Assembly (NCBI GenBank): GCA_034359265.1
Contig: CP136891.1
Location: 59,868,001-59,932,000, forward strand
Direction: 5' to 3'
DNA: 64,000 nucleotides
From: Canna indica
Lineage: Eukaryota; Streptophyta; Magnoliopsida; Zingiberales; Cannaceae
The notes beneath the pieces were generated by a model that saw only the letters and a program-made list of their open reading frames with translations, ran no database searches and was not told the DNA's origin. The position numbers were made by a program, and so were the translations under genes. Positions 23,252-34,012 of the stretch are shown here, piece after piece (positions within the stretch are counted from its first letter, which is position 1; each line of letters begins with the position of its first letter).

Positions 23252-25470
23252 TGTAATACCCAAGATTTTCTAATATAAAATTTTTAATTAGTACAATGCA
23301 CCGAATCGGGAACTAGTCGGATTGAGTCGCGAGATTGTAGTGAGTAGAAGGTATAATTTAAATTGTTGCACTCATGATTAATGTTTTCTTTAGGATTTAT
23401 AAGTTAGACTGACTCATGTCGGATTGAAACCAGGTTCGCAGGTCGAGTCGGGGCTCAATTCGAGCTCAAGTTGAGTCGAGTGAAAGAACTTAAGTCTTGA
23501 GGGCAAAATTGTAAAAAAAAAAGGAATAAAACCCTCACCCATTGGCTGTCGTACTGCTCAAGGCAGGCCGCATGGAACCCGAGAAGGGCGAGAGCAAGAG
23601 AGGGAGAGGTGATCAAGGGGAGGGCGGCGCCAAAGTTTGGTGTCGTCGCCGGAGATCGAGAACGTCGTCGTCTCGTTCTTCTTTTTCTTCAAATCGAGGT
23701 GAGTGATCGAACCTCGACTAATAAGGAGAGGCGTGTGGTCGAGCCCTTGTGATGGTGATTTTGACGTTTCGTGCGTTGATTTCTTGTCGATTCTCGAGAT
23801 TTATTGATCTTGTGTCTCCTTTATGCGATCTATGATCGGTTTGTGATTTTTCACAATGTTTTCTTGAGCTTGGGGTGCCGGCCGAATAGAGAAAGAAGGG
23901 GGAGGGTCATGCCAAAATTTTTCCTAAATTCCTTGAGTCATTTAAACACGTAGCTCTAGTCCCCTTATATTTTTTTCAACCCCCAAGGGGCCGGCCGCTT
24001 GTAGGAACCCTTGTTTAAGGGGTCGGCCAAGTGAGGGAGAGGAAGAATTAGAGTAGGAAAATATGTTTCCTAAATGATCGACATGCAAGGATAAAATACC
24101 TTAAAGAATAGAATTATATCTTGCTTATAGGCTATTTTCTTGTATATAACACCTACTTTTGGGTTCTTACCTTAGCATGACCTTGCTGTGATGTATTTTA
24201 ATGTGCTGAAATTGAGCACGGAAATTACTCGAATTTAATAGACAATTGATGTGCTTTAATTGTTAAATCGTCTTATTTATAGTATGTTGGGATATAAATT
24301 TTATTGTAATTATGCTCCTTGAGTAGTACTAAAAATAGACAAGTACATGCAACCTCTAACATGAATCAAAGTAGAAACAAATTCAGAAATTGTAGTTCAG
24401 TGCTACAGACTTAAATCTTGTTACAAGGCTCCCCTAGTAAATGTGACAATTTTTGAACCTAGAGATATTAGGTGTTCACGTCGAGAAAGGATAACACTGA
24501 GTTGTTGACCAACAAGGCCCGAGGTAGGGCTAGTTGCGGGTGGAAGCCCGGGAAATCGAATAGGACTAGTGTAATGCATTGCGTGTGTATTGTGCTTGCG
24601 ATGGTCAGGTTGAGAGATGATTTAGCTGGCGCGGCTATTATCTGACTCAGCGTGTGATTAGGGTCTTGAGATTGCACTAGTGGGCACGCTAAGTGTTAAA
24701 CTCAAGTGGCGGAGGATCTTGACATTCCGTCAGTGTGCCACGTTGATGGTAGACCCGAGTTGGGTGACACCAGCTATCCCTATCCTGGTGGGTTCCTGAG
24801 ACTAGTTGATCATCCTACTTGATGGGCCCGGTGATTATTATTGATATTACTTGTATGATTGTGAAGGCCTATGTGGTCGAGTGTTGTACGAAGATGAAGG
24901 ATGGACATGGCTGAACCATACACGCAAAGTAAGGCCCATGGTGGTCGAGTGACACTTGTTGTGAAGAGCCGTAGTTGGCTGGTTTACTTACTCATAACGA
25001 TAGGCCAATTGGCCGGTTATCATTACTTGGTCAGTATGAATTTTTTCCTTGTGTTTATTGTTATATCTAATGTTATATTGGGTATTTAGGTGGAGGTTCA
25101 GGAGAACCACTCACTACTCACTGAGTTCCTCGTGAACTCACAGTTTTATTATTTTGTTTTGCAGAGCCTAACTAGTGAGGTGATGGTGTGGCGCGATTGG
25201 AGGACAGGTGGTATCGCCAATCTCGTAGCAGGCGATTATATAGTCGTAGTCGTGTAGTGAGAGTCTTAATTCATGCACCGAGTTGTTTTCATTGAACTTT
25301 GAGTTGTAAAAATCTGTTTTCAAACATTTAATAAAGTTAGTACATTTTCATTTATGTTTTTTATGTCGATCTGGTTACATGTTGTGTTTAGTTGATACAT
25401 GCATGTGGTAGGCTTCGGGCTACAGACACCTACCCTGGCCGGTCACACGATCATGAGTTGAGGCGTGACA
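23252..25470 (+). repeat. 3' LTR of gypsy element (2219 bp)
   Basis: Runs from TGTAATACCCAAGA to GAGGCGTGACA and aligns with 16551-18841 throughout, with point changes and small indels plus one gap of about 70 bp near 23965. The many differences suggest an old insertion. Confidence 0.9.
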
Positions 25471-25745
25471 ATAACAGCACTTTCATAAGTTCATAGTCTT
25501 TGCTGAAATCCATGGCCCTATTGCTTTACTTCCCTACAGCTGAGAATAACAATACCTTCATGATTTCAGCTCTCCTAGGAGAATATTTACATGTTTCTCT
25601 AAAATCTTTTAGCTGCTTGGAGAAGATCTGCAATACTAATTCAAGATATTCTAGACTCCAAGCGACTCATTTGGGAACCAAGATGACATCCAATGCTTCT
25701 TTGATTGCATCATTAAGTTTCGAAGATTGGGAAGTAACTCAATAT
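25471..25745 (-). pseudogene. unassigned exon-like segment, copy 2 (right border of gypsy element)
   Basis: It starts at the first base after the gypsy LTR and matches 16321-16545 in the same orientation (shared AGCTCTCCTAGGAGAATAT and GAGAAGATCTGCAATACTAA). The minus-strand frame reads KLNDAIKEALDVILVPK, a TGA, then EYLELVLQIFSKQLKDFRET and SPRRAEIMKVLLFSAVGK. The frame kept in both copies hints at a real ancestral protein that I cannot identify. Confidence 0.45.
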
Positions 25746-25843
25746 GAGTCTTTACTGAATAGACTTCATAGTATATCAACATATATGTCAACATAATTGC
25801 AAGTTTAATTGTGTATGTACTTTGAATTTTGTGAAAAATGCAG

Positions 25844-25967
25844 AGGTATGGAAGAAGAAATAGAAGAAGAAAAAAGAAAGTTGGAAGAGGAGAGAAATAA
25901 GATGGAAGAATAATTTCAACATGATATAAGAAAGATGGATATGATAGTTGCTTTATGTATGAATTAG
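25844..25967 (+). pseudogene. coiled-coil scrap, possibly the C-terminus of a CACTA accessory protein
   Basis: After a GCAG acceptor the frame reads GMEEEIEEEKRKLEEERNKM, EE, a TAA, then FQHDIRKMDMIVALCMN and a stop. Long Glu-Lys coiled coils near the C-terminus are common in Transposase_24 proteins, and the position just inside the right end of the CACTA element fits. No other part of such a gene is visible, so this is tentative. Confidence 0.35.
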
Positions 25968-26210
25968 TAGAACATATCCAAATTTTATTTTGAAGTTAAA
26001 ATTTTTATGTAATGAGATTGATACTTTATTATACGTGTTTTTTGTAATGGATCATGTAGTGATACTTTATGAATTTTGTAATAGATATATTACAAAATAA
26101 ATGATGACATGTATTTTTTTGTCTTTATATGCTTCTTAATATTTATATAAATATAATTAAATTATAAAAAATATTAGATTGTATATGCTTATTATAATAA
26201 CTATAAAAAA

Positions 26211-26913
26211 AGTTTTAGTGGGGTTAGCAACCCTCACAAAATGTAAGAATTAGTGAGGGACATCGACCCTCACAAAATGTAGGAGTTAGTGAGGGTCACG
26301 ACCCTCACTAAAACCCTATATGTCTCTCACTAAAATCCTTTAGTGAGGATCACCCGGCCCTCAGACGTCGTCGGGAAAAATCTCGTCACTAAAAGCATAG
26401 GTGAGGGTCATGCTTCGACCCTCACTAAAAGTTGCTTTCGTGAGGCAAAACCAACTTTCACTAAAACCCCATATGACGCTCACTAATAGCCTTTATGAAG
26501 CCTTTAGTGAGGGTCACCCGGCCCTCAAATGTCGTCGAAAAAAGTCTCGTTACTAAAAGTCTAAGTGAGGGTCATGTTCCGACCCTCACTAAAAGTAGCT
26601 TTCGTGAGGCAGAACGGACCCTCACTAATTCTCATATTTTGTGAGAGTTAGTTCTGCCTCACGAAAACTAACTTTTAGTGAGGCTCACCAGCGACCCTCA
26701 TTAAATATAAGAATTAGTGAGGGTCACTTTTGCCTCACGAAAACCACCTTTTAGTGAGGATTGGGATATAATCCTCACTTCTACTTTTAGTGACGAGATT
26801 TTTCTTGACGACATGTGAGGGCTAAGTGACCCTCACTAAAAGTCTTTAGTGAGGGTCATATGGGTTTTTAGTGAGGGCCGCGACTCTCACTAAAATCCAA
26901 ATTTCTTGTAGTG
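26211..26913 (+). repeat. right arm of CACTA element: subterminal array and terminal repeat
   Basis: About twenty GACCCTCACTAAAA / TTTTAGTGAGGGTC motifs in alternating orientation, with longer units GTGAGGCAAAACCAACTT and GACGTCGTCGGGAAAAATCT, lead to the end AAATTTCTTGTAGTG. The layout differs from the left arm beyond the terminal 30 bases. Confidence 0.75.
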
Positions 26914-26916
26914 TGG

Positions 26917-27469
26917 ATTGACTATCGAGTCATGGCTGAGTGGCGAGCGTTGAGGCGATTCGACGACATCGAAACAACGGCTGCAAGGTGATGTTAGAGG
27001 CCCTTGTGAAGGCTGCACCGAAAATAGCTGGGGTGGGTGGGGGGGGAACAAAGGCAGATGCAGCGAACAGGAGTAGCAGAGCACTTATCGACGACAGTGA
27101 GGGATTGGTCGGGCGAGGTGGATCAGCCAAGTGTAAAGCGTATGGCGTGGACTATAGGCGATGAGATGCCGAGGAGGTTGATGCAGGTGGGGGAGGCAGA
27201 ATGATGATGTAGATGTTGATGTTGATGGTGATGGAAGAAGGAAGTGGGGAAGGATCGGGTGGTGAAGTTGGAGGAAGAAGAGGCAAAGGCATAGTAGCTA
27301 CCGCCTGGCGAGATCAATCGTTGAGAAGAGAAGAGTGGCACGAAGAGAGAAAATGTCATATCTTACCTTCACTAAAACTTGGATGAGGGCTTCGGGATTG
27401 AGATGACGAGGGCGATCGATTAGGGCATCGAGTTAAATCATAAAAGGATGCTGAATTGCCAATTAATTA
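26917..27469. other. no gene recognised; likely interior of an older CACTA element
   Basis: GC-rich, repeat-like DNA (GATGTTGATGTTGATGGTGATGG) then AT-rich. It lies between the end at 26913 and the inverted arm starting near 27470. Minus-strand frames here are rich in Ser and Pro, one with a signal-like hydrophobic stretch, but no family is recognisable. Confidence 0.4.
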
Positions 27470-28485
27470 GGGCATATTTTAATATCTGAAATAAAATTAT
27501 ATTTTAAATATATTTTAATTATACTTTAAGATATATTTTAAATATACGAAATAAAATTATTTCAGATATCTGAAATAAAAGTATATTTAATCAATTATTT
27601 CAGATAAAATAACATTGCTAAAAAAATTATTTCAGATATCTAAAATAATTTTATTTCAAATATTTAAAATATATTTAATCAATTATTATTATTTCATATT
27701 TTTAATAATTTTATTATTAAAAATATTATTTATCTAATAATAATTTTATAAAGTAAATAATTTTTAGGTGTGAGGGGTAAGAATTTTAATTATTTTATGT
27801 TTTACTTAATAATATTTTAGATTTAAAAAAAATATTTAATCAATATTTCAATTGTCTAAAGCTATTTTTATTTTTAAAGTAATTTTTATTTATTTTCATA
27901 TTTAGAAATGAAAGGTAGGAATTGGTGAGGGTCATTTCTTACCATTACAAAATGTAGAATTTAGTGAGGGTAACCATGTTGTCCTCACAATACATACTTT
28001 TTAGTAAGGGTCAAATTCGACACTCACAAAATTCAGGACTTCGTGAGGATCACGATGTTGTCCTCACAATATATATACTTTTTAGTGTGAGTCATATTGG
28101 ATCCTCACTAAATGTAGGATTTCGTGAGGGTCACGATTTCCTCACAAAATATACTTTTTAGTGAGGGTCATATTCAACCCTCACAAAATACAAAATTTTG
28201 TGATGGTCATGATGTTATCCTCACAATATATACTTTTTAGTAATGGTCATATTGGACCCTCACAAAATATTTTCTTTTACTGATATGTTTTCGTGAGGGT
28301 CATGATGATGTCCCCACTATATATACTTTTTAGTGAGGGTCATATCCGACCCTCACAAAAGTATTCTTTTACCGATAGGTTTTCGTGAGGGTCGACTATA
28401 GATCCCCATAAATAGGTTAATTTAGTGAGGGTTGTTGTGCGACCCCTACCAAATCTCGTTACTAAAAACCATATTTCTTGTAGTG
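27470..28485 (-). repeat. inverted CACTA arm, end of a second element of the same family
   Basis: Read on the minus strand from 28485 (CACTACAAGAAATATGG) this arm matches 7118-8115 nearly throughout: TTTTTAGTAACGAGATTTGG, the TGACCCTCACTAAAAAGTAT array, and the AT-rich tail with ATTGATTAAATAT. Bases outside the end (GAT) do not match those at 7117, so it is not the partner of 7118. The next base, 28486, is inside a copia gag. Confidence 0.75.
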
Positions 28486-28888
28486 GATCTTCCCAATAGA
28501 GTTTGCAATTTCTCTTCCAATGACCCGATTCATTCCTGAAAAAGCAAATTCCCTCCTTGGACGTTTTAGCCTTCTTTTAAGGATTAGGTTTAGGCTTAGA
28601 GTCTTCATCTTGGTCTAAACCTTTCATCCCTTGATGTGAGTTCTTCTAGGCCTTGCCCTTGCCTTTTTATACCCTTACTTCTCTCTTATTACATTTTCCC
28701 TTTTGAACCATAAGAACATTAGGAACCATCTTAATGTTTTGTTCTGCATTCTTTAGCATCTTATGCAATTCATAAATAGATTTCTCATTGTGATGCATGT
28801 TATAGTTCATCATAAACTGATCGAAGGTATCAAGTAAGGAACCAAGAATCAGGTCAGTAGCCAACTCTAGGCTAATGGGAGCACCAAG
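28486..28888 (-). pseudogene. copia gag, C-terminal half (minus strand), split by insertion
   Basis: Reading towards lower coordinates: LGAPISLELATDLILGSLLD, TFDQFMMNYNMHHNEKSI, LKNAEQNIKMVPNVLMVQKG, a stop after KREVRV, then a zinc knuckle CFFRNESGHWKRNC whose second cysteine is arginine. This is a gag of the UBN2 type from a Ty1/copia element. It is cut at the low side by the CACTA end at 28485 and at the high side by the retroelement starting at 28889; its N-terminal half is at 32412-32840. Confidence 0.85.
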
Positions 28889-30474
28889 TTGTTGACCTAA
28901 GGTTTTCAACCTTGATCTTAATCTCAATTTTGATGATAACAAATATAGGACTAATGTTTCATTGAGAAATATTTCTAGTATCCAAGTCGATTAGCGTTCA
29001 ACATCTCCGATCGAAAAAATCCACAAGGACGCTCGTTGACACTTGGGATTCTTCGGGAATATGTAATCCTCTCCTATGATGCAAAGAACTCAAAAAACCA
29101 AACCCGAACCTCAAAATATGAAAAATCAAAAAATCAAAAAACAGGCCTGAAATTCACTAACACTGGGGAGTTCCTTGGAGGGCTATATGACCTAAACATT
29201 TTCTTGGTATCAAAAGTCCCGGTAATTGTTCCGTAGATAAATACTAGATAACGAGATATTTTAAAGAATTTTTTGAAAGTCTTTAGCCTACCCATATTTG
29301 ACTCCAAAAATTAAAATTTTTGATTTTTTGAAAATTTGTACTAGACCCCAAAAGTTAGATTTTGATTCTTAAGGATTTTAATTTTTTGAATATTTTTATT
29401 AAATCCAAATTGGGGATAATCCTTATATTATATTTATGTTTTAAAGTTATTAACCTAAATTAAGAAATATTATATAAGAGGACTTAGCGAAGATGGAATA
29501 TAGAAATGAAAAAATAAGCAGAAAACTCAGCCAAACGAAGCATATTTTCCAGTTTCGATCGACTGAATAGTGCCCAAAAGTGGAAGAATGTATTCGATCT
29601 CTCAACGGTCGCTCGATCGATCGACCGACGATCGACGAACAAACGATCGGACGACGAAAACGACTACTTTTCTAGCCGTTGAGTTGGTTGTTTGATGCCA
29701 ACTCTTCATGGTCTATAAATGCAAGACCATGAGAGCCTTCCTCCCTTGATCTTGACCTTTGTTGAGCCATCCTTGATCATATCTAAATATTTCTTGAGCC
29801 ATTTCTTTGCAAACCCTAGTTCTCATGATAAAAACTTGATTTTGCCTTCAAAGCTTTGATCAATTTATCATTAAGGCATCAAGAGAAATTAGGACTCGTG
29901 TTTGAAGCTAAGTATAAGTTGTATTATTTATTTGCTCTATTACTTGTGTATTTTATTGTTTATTTCATTGTATTTTCAAGTGTGTAAATTTAAGTTGCTA
30001 AGTTTGATTAAGTTGATACTTGCCTTGGTGTTAAAGCTTAAATCCACAATTGTAGACTTAGTTTACTAGGATTAGTTGACTTGTCCCTTAGGTTGAGATG
30101 GGAGAATGCTCTCGATATGAATGCGGGATACTTTCGAGTATGAAAGTGCATGCCTTCGATTTGAGAGCGAAGACTTTCTAGTGTAAAGTCCTCTTTGTAA
30201 GGGAAACAATATAATCTAGTAAAGCAAGTTTGAAAGTCCTAAGTGGGGTGTTTAGGAAGTGAAGTAGGCATTGGGGCCGAACTGCTATAAATAATTGTGT
30301 TAGCATTATTTTCTGTGTATCGCATTGCTTATCTTTTTTACTCGCTTCTGCATTTAGTCATTGAATTGTGAATTGCCTAAGTAGTTTAAGAAAAGATTTA
30401 AACCAGAATTAGGCGAAAAGAATTTATAGTTCACACACTATTCATCCCCCTCTAGTGTGGTCATTTCACCAATA
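28889..30474 (+). repeat. 5' LTR of gag-only copia element
   Basis: Starts TTGTTGACCTAAGG and ends TCATTTCACCAATA, just before the primer site; the same ending occurs at 32411. It includes TTTTGATGATAACAAAT near the start and CATCCCCCTCTAGTGTGG near the end. The inverted LTR at 36510-37770 matches blocks along its length. Confidence 0.75.
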
Positions 30475-30488
30475 TTTGGTATCAGAGC
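30475..30488 (+). other. primer-binding site, initiator Met tRNA
   Basis: TTTGGTATCAGAGC follows the LTR directly. Confidence 0.9.
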
Positions 30489-30542
30489 AGATCGTAGATT
30501 GAGATTTCACCATCTCCTCTACATCGTTTCTCAATCCAAAAA

Positions 30543-31927
30543 ATGACACTAGAGAGTTTAGCGTCTTCACCTCCTATGTTCGATACCTCAAACTTTGGTC
30601 TTTTGAAATATATGATTTACACATACTTAAAGACTAAAGATGTTGGTATCCTTAACATATTAAGACTATAATTCATTGAACCTAAGATTGACATGCATGC
30701 TTGGAGTGAATTAGACAAAAAAATATTTAGGTATAATGGAGATGCCATGAATTATATTCTTTATACATTACCAAATGACATCCTAGATAAAGTTATGCAT
30801 TGCTCTTCGGCTTATGATTTATGGGCCACTTTAAATATTTTATATGATCATGCCAAAATCGAAGAGATTGACACTTTTGATGAAGGTGGTGATGACAATG
30901 ATCACTCGTATACTACTAATCTTGGTTTTGATGCCTATAATGCTTCTAGTCAAAGGAGCAACTCTAAGAGCCGAAAATAGAAGGTAATTTGTCATGCTTG
31001 CAAGGAAAATGGGCATGCGAAGAAAAATTATCCTACCATAATGAACAAAGCAAGAAAGAGGTCAAGTGCTTCCATCTCCACATCTCACTCATTTGAAGCA
31101 CCATCTAGCCATGACTATGAAGCCACATCCAAAGCTTGCCTCATGGTCGCAAATAATGAGATATTTTTTTCTTCATCTAGTCATGATAATGATAATGATA
31201 GTACTAGCTCTTCTAATTCATTTATAATGAATGAGAAATGTCAAAAAATGTATGTCTTGCTTATGAAGAAGAACAAGAAAAATAGAAATCTAAAAAAGAA
31301 AAACTCTAAGCTTAGTTCACATGTGCATGCCTTAGAATTAGAAAATGAAAAATTAAAGACTAGACCTTTTGACTCATGTCATGATAATCTAGAACTTGAG
31401 CTTAAAGCGTTGAAACTTGAAAATGATGATTTGAAATCTAAAATGAAATCTATAAATAATGATTTCAAATCGGAAAATGAGTTTTGAAAAATGAAAATTG
31501 TACGATGAAATCTCAAATGCAAGCCTTAAACAAATTCATTATAATGTCTTTAAAAATGAGGTTGTTTTCTTGAGTAGAAAAGCAAATAATTTATCTAATG
31601 TTTCATCTCTTAGAAATCTTAGAAAGAAAAATATTTCTTCTAAGAATGCTTATGCACATCATCCTCCTCATGTTAAGCATTCTACCTCTAGACCTCATGA
31701 TCATAAGAAGATGAATATCTCTCTCAAGAATGTTCATGCTCATCTTAGTTCACATGTCAAACATTCTAATGATAAATCTCATGTCCATAGCAAAAATAGA
31801 CATTGCTTTTGTTGTGATATTTTTTTGTTATGTTATTTATGATTGTACATTCAAGAAAAATTCAAGTGTAAGTAGGACACTTTGGATTCCTAGACCATCT
31901 ATTCCCCAGGGACTCAAAGTCATTTGA
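30543..31927 (+). pseudogene. copia-type gag of the gag-only element, broken
   Basis: ATG at 30543 opens MTLESLASSPPMFDTSNFG, typical of a copia gag start, stopped by TAA-like breaks near 30670. The frame continues KIDMHAWSELDKKIF, LPNDILDKVMHCSSAYDLWA, then a zinc knuckle CHACKENGHAKKNYP in which the last cysteine is tyrosine. A Lys/Glu/Leu-rich coiled coil follows (ENEKLKTRPF, LKLENDDLKSKMKS), then a frameshift and a second cysteine cluster HCFCCDI near 31800 and LWIPRPSIPQGLKVI. No pol follows; the sequence runs into the LTR remnant. Confidence 0.8.
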
Positions 31928-32262
31928 GTACCAAAAGTTTCATGCTCTTTTGTAGGAGGAGCCACCATACAAGGGTAAATGGAAATTAAAAAATTGAAGT
32001 TGACCAAGAAATTTAAGGAAAGATCCTTACATGGTTGCAACTTCAAAGTCTTCACCTAGACTAGATGCCTTAGGTATAAGAATTGACATCTAAATCACTT
32101 TGTATCATCATCTTTTCTTTACTTGTATTTTTGAAGTTGGTGTTTTGATACATGCTTAAAATTGATTGATTTTTCCCGCTCTTAATATATTTCAAATGAT
32201 TTTTGATTTTTTGATTTTCGATCTCTTCGAAGACCTATGTAGCCTATAACGGGCACATGCGA

Positions 32263-32411
32263 CATTGCTTATCTTTATTACTCGCTTTCGCATTTAGTCG
32301 TTGAATTATGAATTGCCTAAGTAGTTTAAAAAAGATTAAAACCAAAATTAGGTGAAATAAATTTAGTTAACACACTATTCATCCCCCTCTAGTGTGGCCA
32401 TTTCACCAATA
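32263..32411 (+). repeat. truncated 3' LTR of gag-only copia element
   Basis: CATTGCTTATCTTTATTACT to CCAATA matches 30325-30474. The first 1.4 kb of the LTR are missing. Confidence 0.8.
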
Positions 32412-32840
32412 CAAGCTTCTCGGGATTGTCTACGTAACCTTTCATCTTATGCACATGAGCACTTAAAGAAGTACCAGGAGTCATCTTACAACAGATCGAC
32501 AACTTTATAGTAGCAAATTAACCTTTCTTGACGTGTTTGCTCTTGGAACATTTCCTTGAGATGCACAATCATGTCATATGCCTCCATTTCCTCTAGTTGC
32601 TTCTGAAACCCATATTCTATGGTGCAAAGCATAAAGCAAGTGGCATCCACAAAGTCATTTAGATTCTTACTATAAGCATCCCTCTCTTCCTTTAGGGCAT
32701 TGCTTGCATGTTCATTTGGGATAGGTTCCTCTAGGACATATAACTTTCGTTCTTGCTTGAGAACAATTCTCAAGTTTCTGAACCAGTCGAGAAAGTTTGT
32801 CCCTTTCAACTTTTCCTTCTCAATGACAGATCACAAGTTT
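32412..32840 (-). pseudogene. copia gag, N-terminal half (minus strand), split by insertion
   Basis: On the minus strand: IEKEKLKGTNFLDWFRNLRI, VLKQERKLYVLEEPIPNE, FVDATCFMLCTIEYGFQKQL, MIVHLKEMFQEQTRQERL, then an amber codon and MTPGTSLSAHVHKMKGYVD. This is the UBN2-type gag half that continues at 28888 beyond the inserted element. No ATG is seen at the start; the gene probably began a little upstream. Confidence 0.85.
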
Positions 32841-33618
32841 AAATTAGGTGTGTTGTTTGGTGCCACTATCTACACATATTAAATATGCAAAGTATGAGCA
32901 AATAACACCCACTAATTAAATTGTCCTTCAAAAAAATTAATTTGAAAATATCAACACTTGGTATTTTATTAGTGGGCCATGATCCATATTTCACTCAAAC
33001 CCTAAGTAAGCATTGATTATCACTTAGAGCCAAGTTATTTAGGTAGGAAACTCCTTTCCAATCACATCCACACTTGGATATCTATGGGATTGGCATCTCA
33101 TGTACTGTTAATCCAAATCCCATCTAATTCACTAAAAAATAATTGGAATTAGTAACAAATTATTTTTGCCACATAAGTGATATATAGTGGTAAAATGATG
33201 ATTCAGTGGCAAAAAAGTGCTCGCCCACTGTTTCCCACATTAGGTCTGTCGTTAAAAGTTATTTTTGGCTTTCGCGATGAGATTTAGTGGATTGCCACGA
33301 ATTGTAATTTCTTTAGTGATAAACAAAAAAGTCAAACTATCTCCACCCTATTATGGCAAACGGGCTTATTGATGTCATGTATATCAAAAGAAGAAAAGTA
33401 AGAACACAAATCAAAACAATTACATCAAAGAATCTAACTAATTTAGAAATGGTACTCACTAATTTATATCAGCTATATCGAACTAAGTTAGAAATGGTAC
33501 TTACTAATTTGGTGGAAAAAAACATTGACTAATAGGTTAAGCAACACAAGAATACTTAAGAAATAGGATCCTTAATTGATGGAATATATTGCATTATATT
33601 GCATTCATATAATGATGA
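32841..33618. other. no gene recognised; faint DNA-transposon remnant
   Basis: AT-rich DNA. At 33120-33320 motifs GTGGCAAAA, TTAGTGGATTGCCACG and an end-like AATTTCTTTAGTG suggest a degraded CACTA-type end. Nothing coding is seen. Confidence 0.3.
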
Positions 33619-33743
33619 ACATAAGAATATATTGCACTCATAAAAAAAGAGACAATAATTAACATAAGAATATATTGCACTCATAAAAAAAAAAGACAAT
33701 GATGAATATAAGAATATATTGCATTCATAAAAAAAGAGACAAC
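33619..33743 (+). repeat. tandem repeat of about 45 bp, three copies
   Basis: AAGAATATATTGCACTCAT followed by an A-run and GAGACAA begins at 33622, 33665 and 33710 with small changes. Confidence 0.8.
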
Positions 33744-33800
33744 GAACATGCTAATGCTCAAAATTTTGTTTTACTGACTTTCCTCTCTTCTTCGAGAGTG

Positions 33801-34012
33801 TTTTAACCCTGCAGGGTTTGTACTACGGGGCTCTACCCATGTCGGGTGTTGTTAGTTCCTTTGCTTCCCTCCCTCCCCACCCCCCTCCCCCTCCCCCTGT
33901 CAGGTGTTGTTAGTTCCTTCGCTTTTTTCCCCTCTCCCCTACCCTTCTAATTTGTATTTCATTCATCACTCTTGAATGGAATACAAGATTCTTTTATTTA
34001 AAAAAAAAAAAA
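33801..34012 (+). repeat. possible retroposon 3' tail with poly(A)
   Basis: GTCGGGTGTTGTTAGTTCCT occurs twice around C-rich runs, followed by TTGAATGGAATACAAGATTC and a 13-A tract at 34000-34012. A non-LTR retroposon 3' end would look like this, but no coding part is attached. Confidence 0.3.

Larger units (their letters stand above)
16551..25470 (+). mobile_element. Ty3/gypsy chromovirus (Tekay-like), 8920 bp, decayed
   Basis: Two LTRs of 2291 and 2219 bp frame a primer site, gag, protease, reverse transcriptase, RNase H, integrase remnant and chromodomain-like tail in gypsy order. Both LTRs start TGTAATAC and end TGACA. No five-base target duplication is visible (ATGGT left, ATAAC right); instead the flanks are two copies of an older 230-bp segment. 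The 3' LTR lacks about 70 bp present near 17270-17340 of the 5' LTR. Several stops and frameshifts show it is inactive. Tekay placement rests on LTR length and the chromodomain tail. Confidence 0.9.
7118..26913 (+). mobile_element. large CACTA-like transposon carrying gene fragments, with nested gypsy element
   Basis: The left end is CACTACAAGAAATTTGG and the right end, inverted, is the same 17 bases; over the first 27 bases only one differs. The three bases outside both ends are TGG, the size CACTA elements duplicate. Both ends carry dense subterminal arrays of GACCCTCACTAAAA-type motifs. Without the 8.9-kb gypsy insertion the element is about 10.9 kb. It holds no TNP2 gene, only a short coiled-coil scrap near the right end, so it is non-autonomous. 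It contains exons of two host genes. Other CACTA-type termini at 8286 and 15966 may be nested elements. Confidence 0.65.
28889..32411 (+). mobile_element. gag-only copia-type LTR element (3.5 kb)
   Basis: A 1586-bp 5' LTR, primer site, gag-like gene and truncated 3' LTR lie between direct repeats CAAG (28885-28888 and 32412-32415; the fifth base differs). No protease, integrase or reverse transcriptase is present. The 3' LTR keeps only its last 150 bp. Relatives lie inverted at 35720-37770, 51100-51440 and 61226-61570. The target was the gag of another copia element, whose frame resumes on the far side. Confidence 0.8.

Noticed and set aside
7118..28485. A single CACTA element with ends at 7118 and 28485
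   Set aside because: The arms match very well, but the bases outside (TGG and GAT) differ, while the end at 26913 shares TGG with 7118. Nesting explains both facts better.
33801..34012. A complete SINE
   Set aside because: No tRNA-like A and B boxes were seen; only a poly(A) tail and C-rich repeats.
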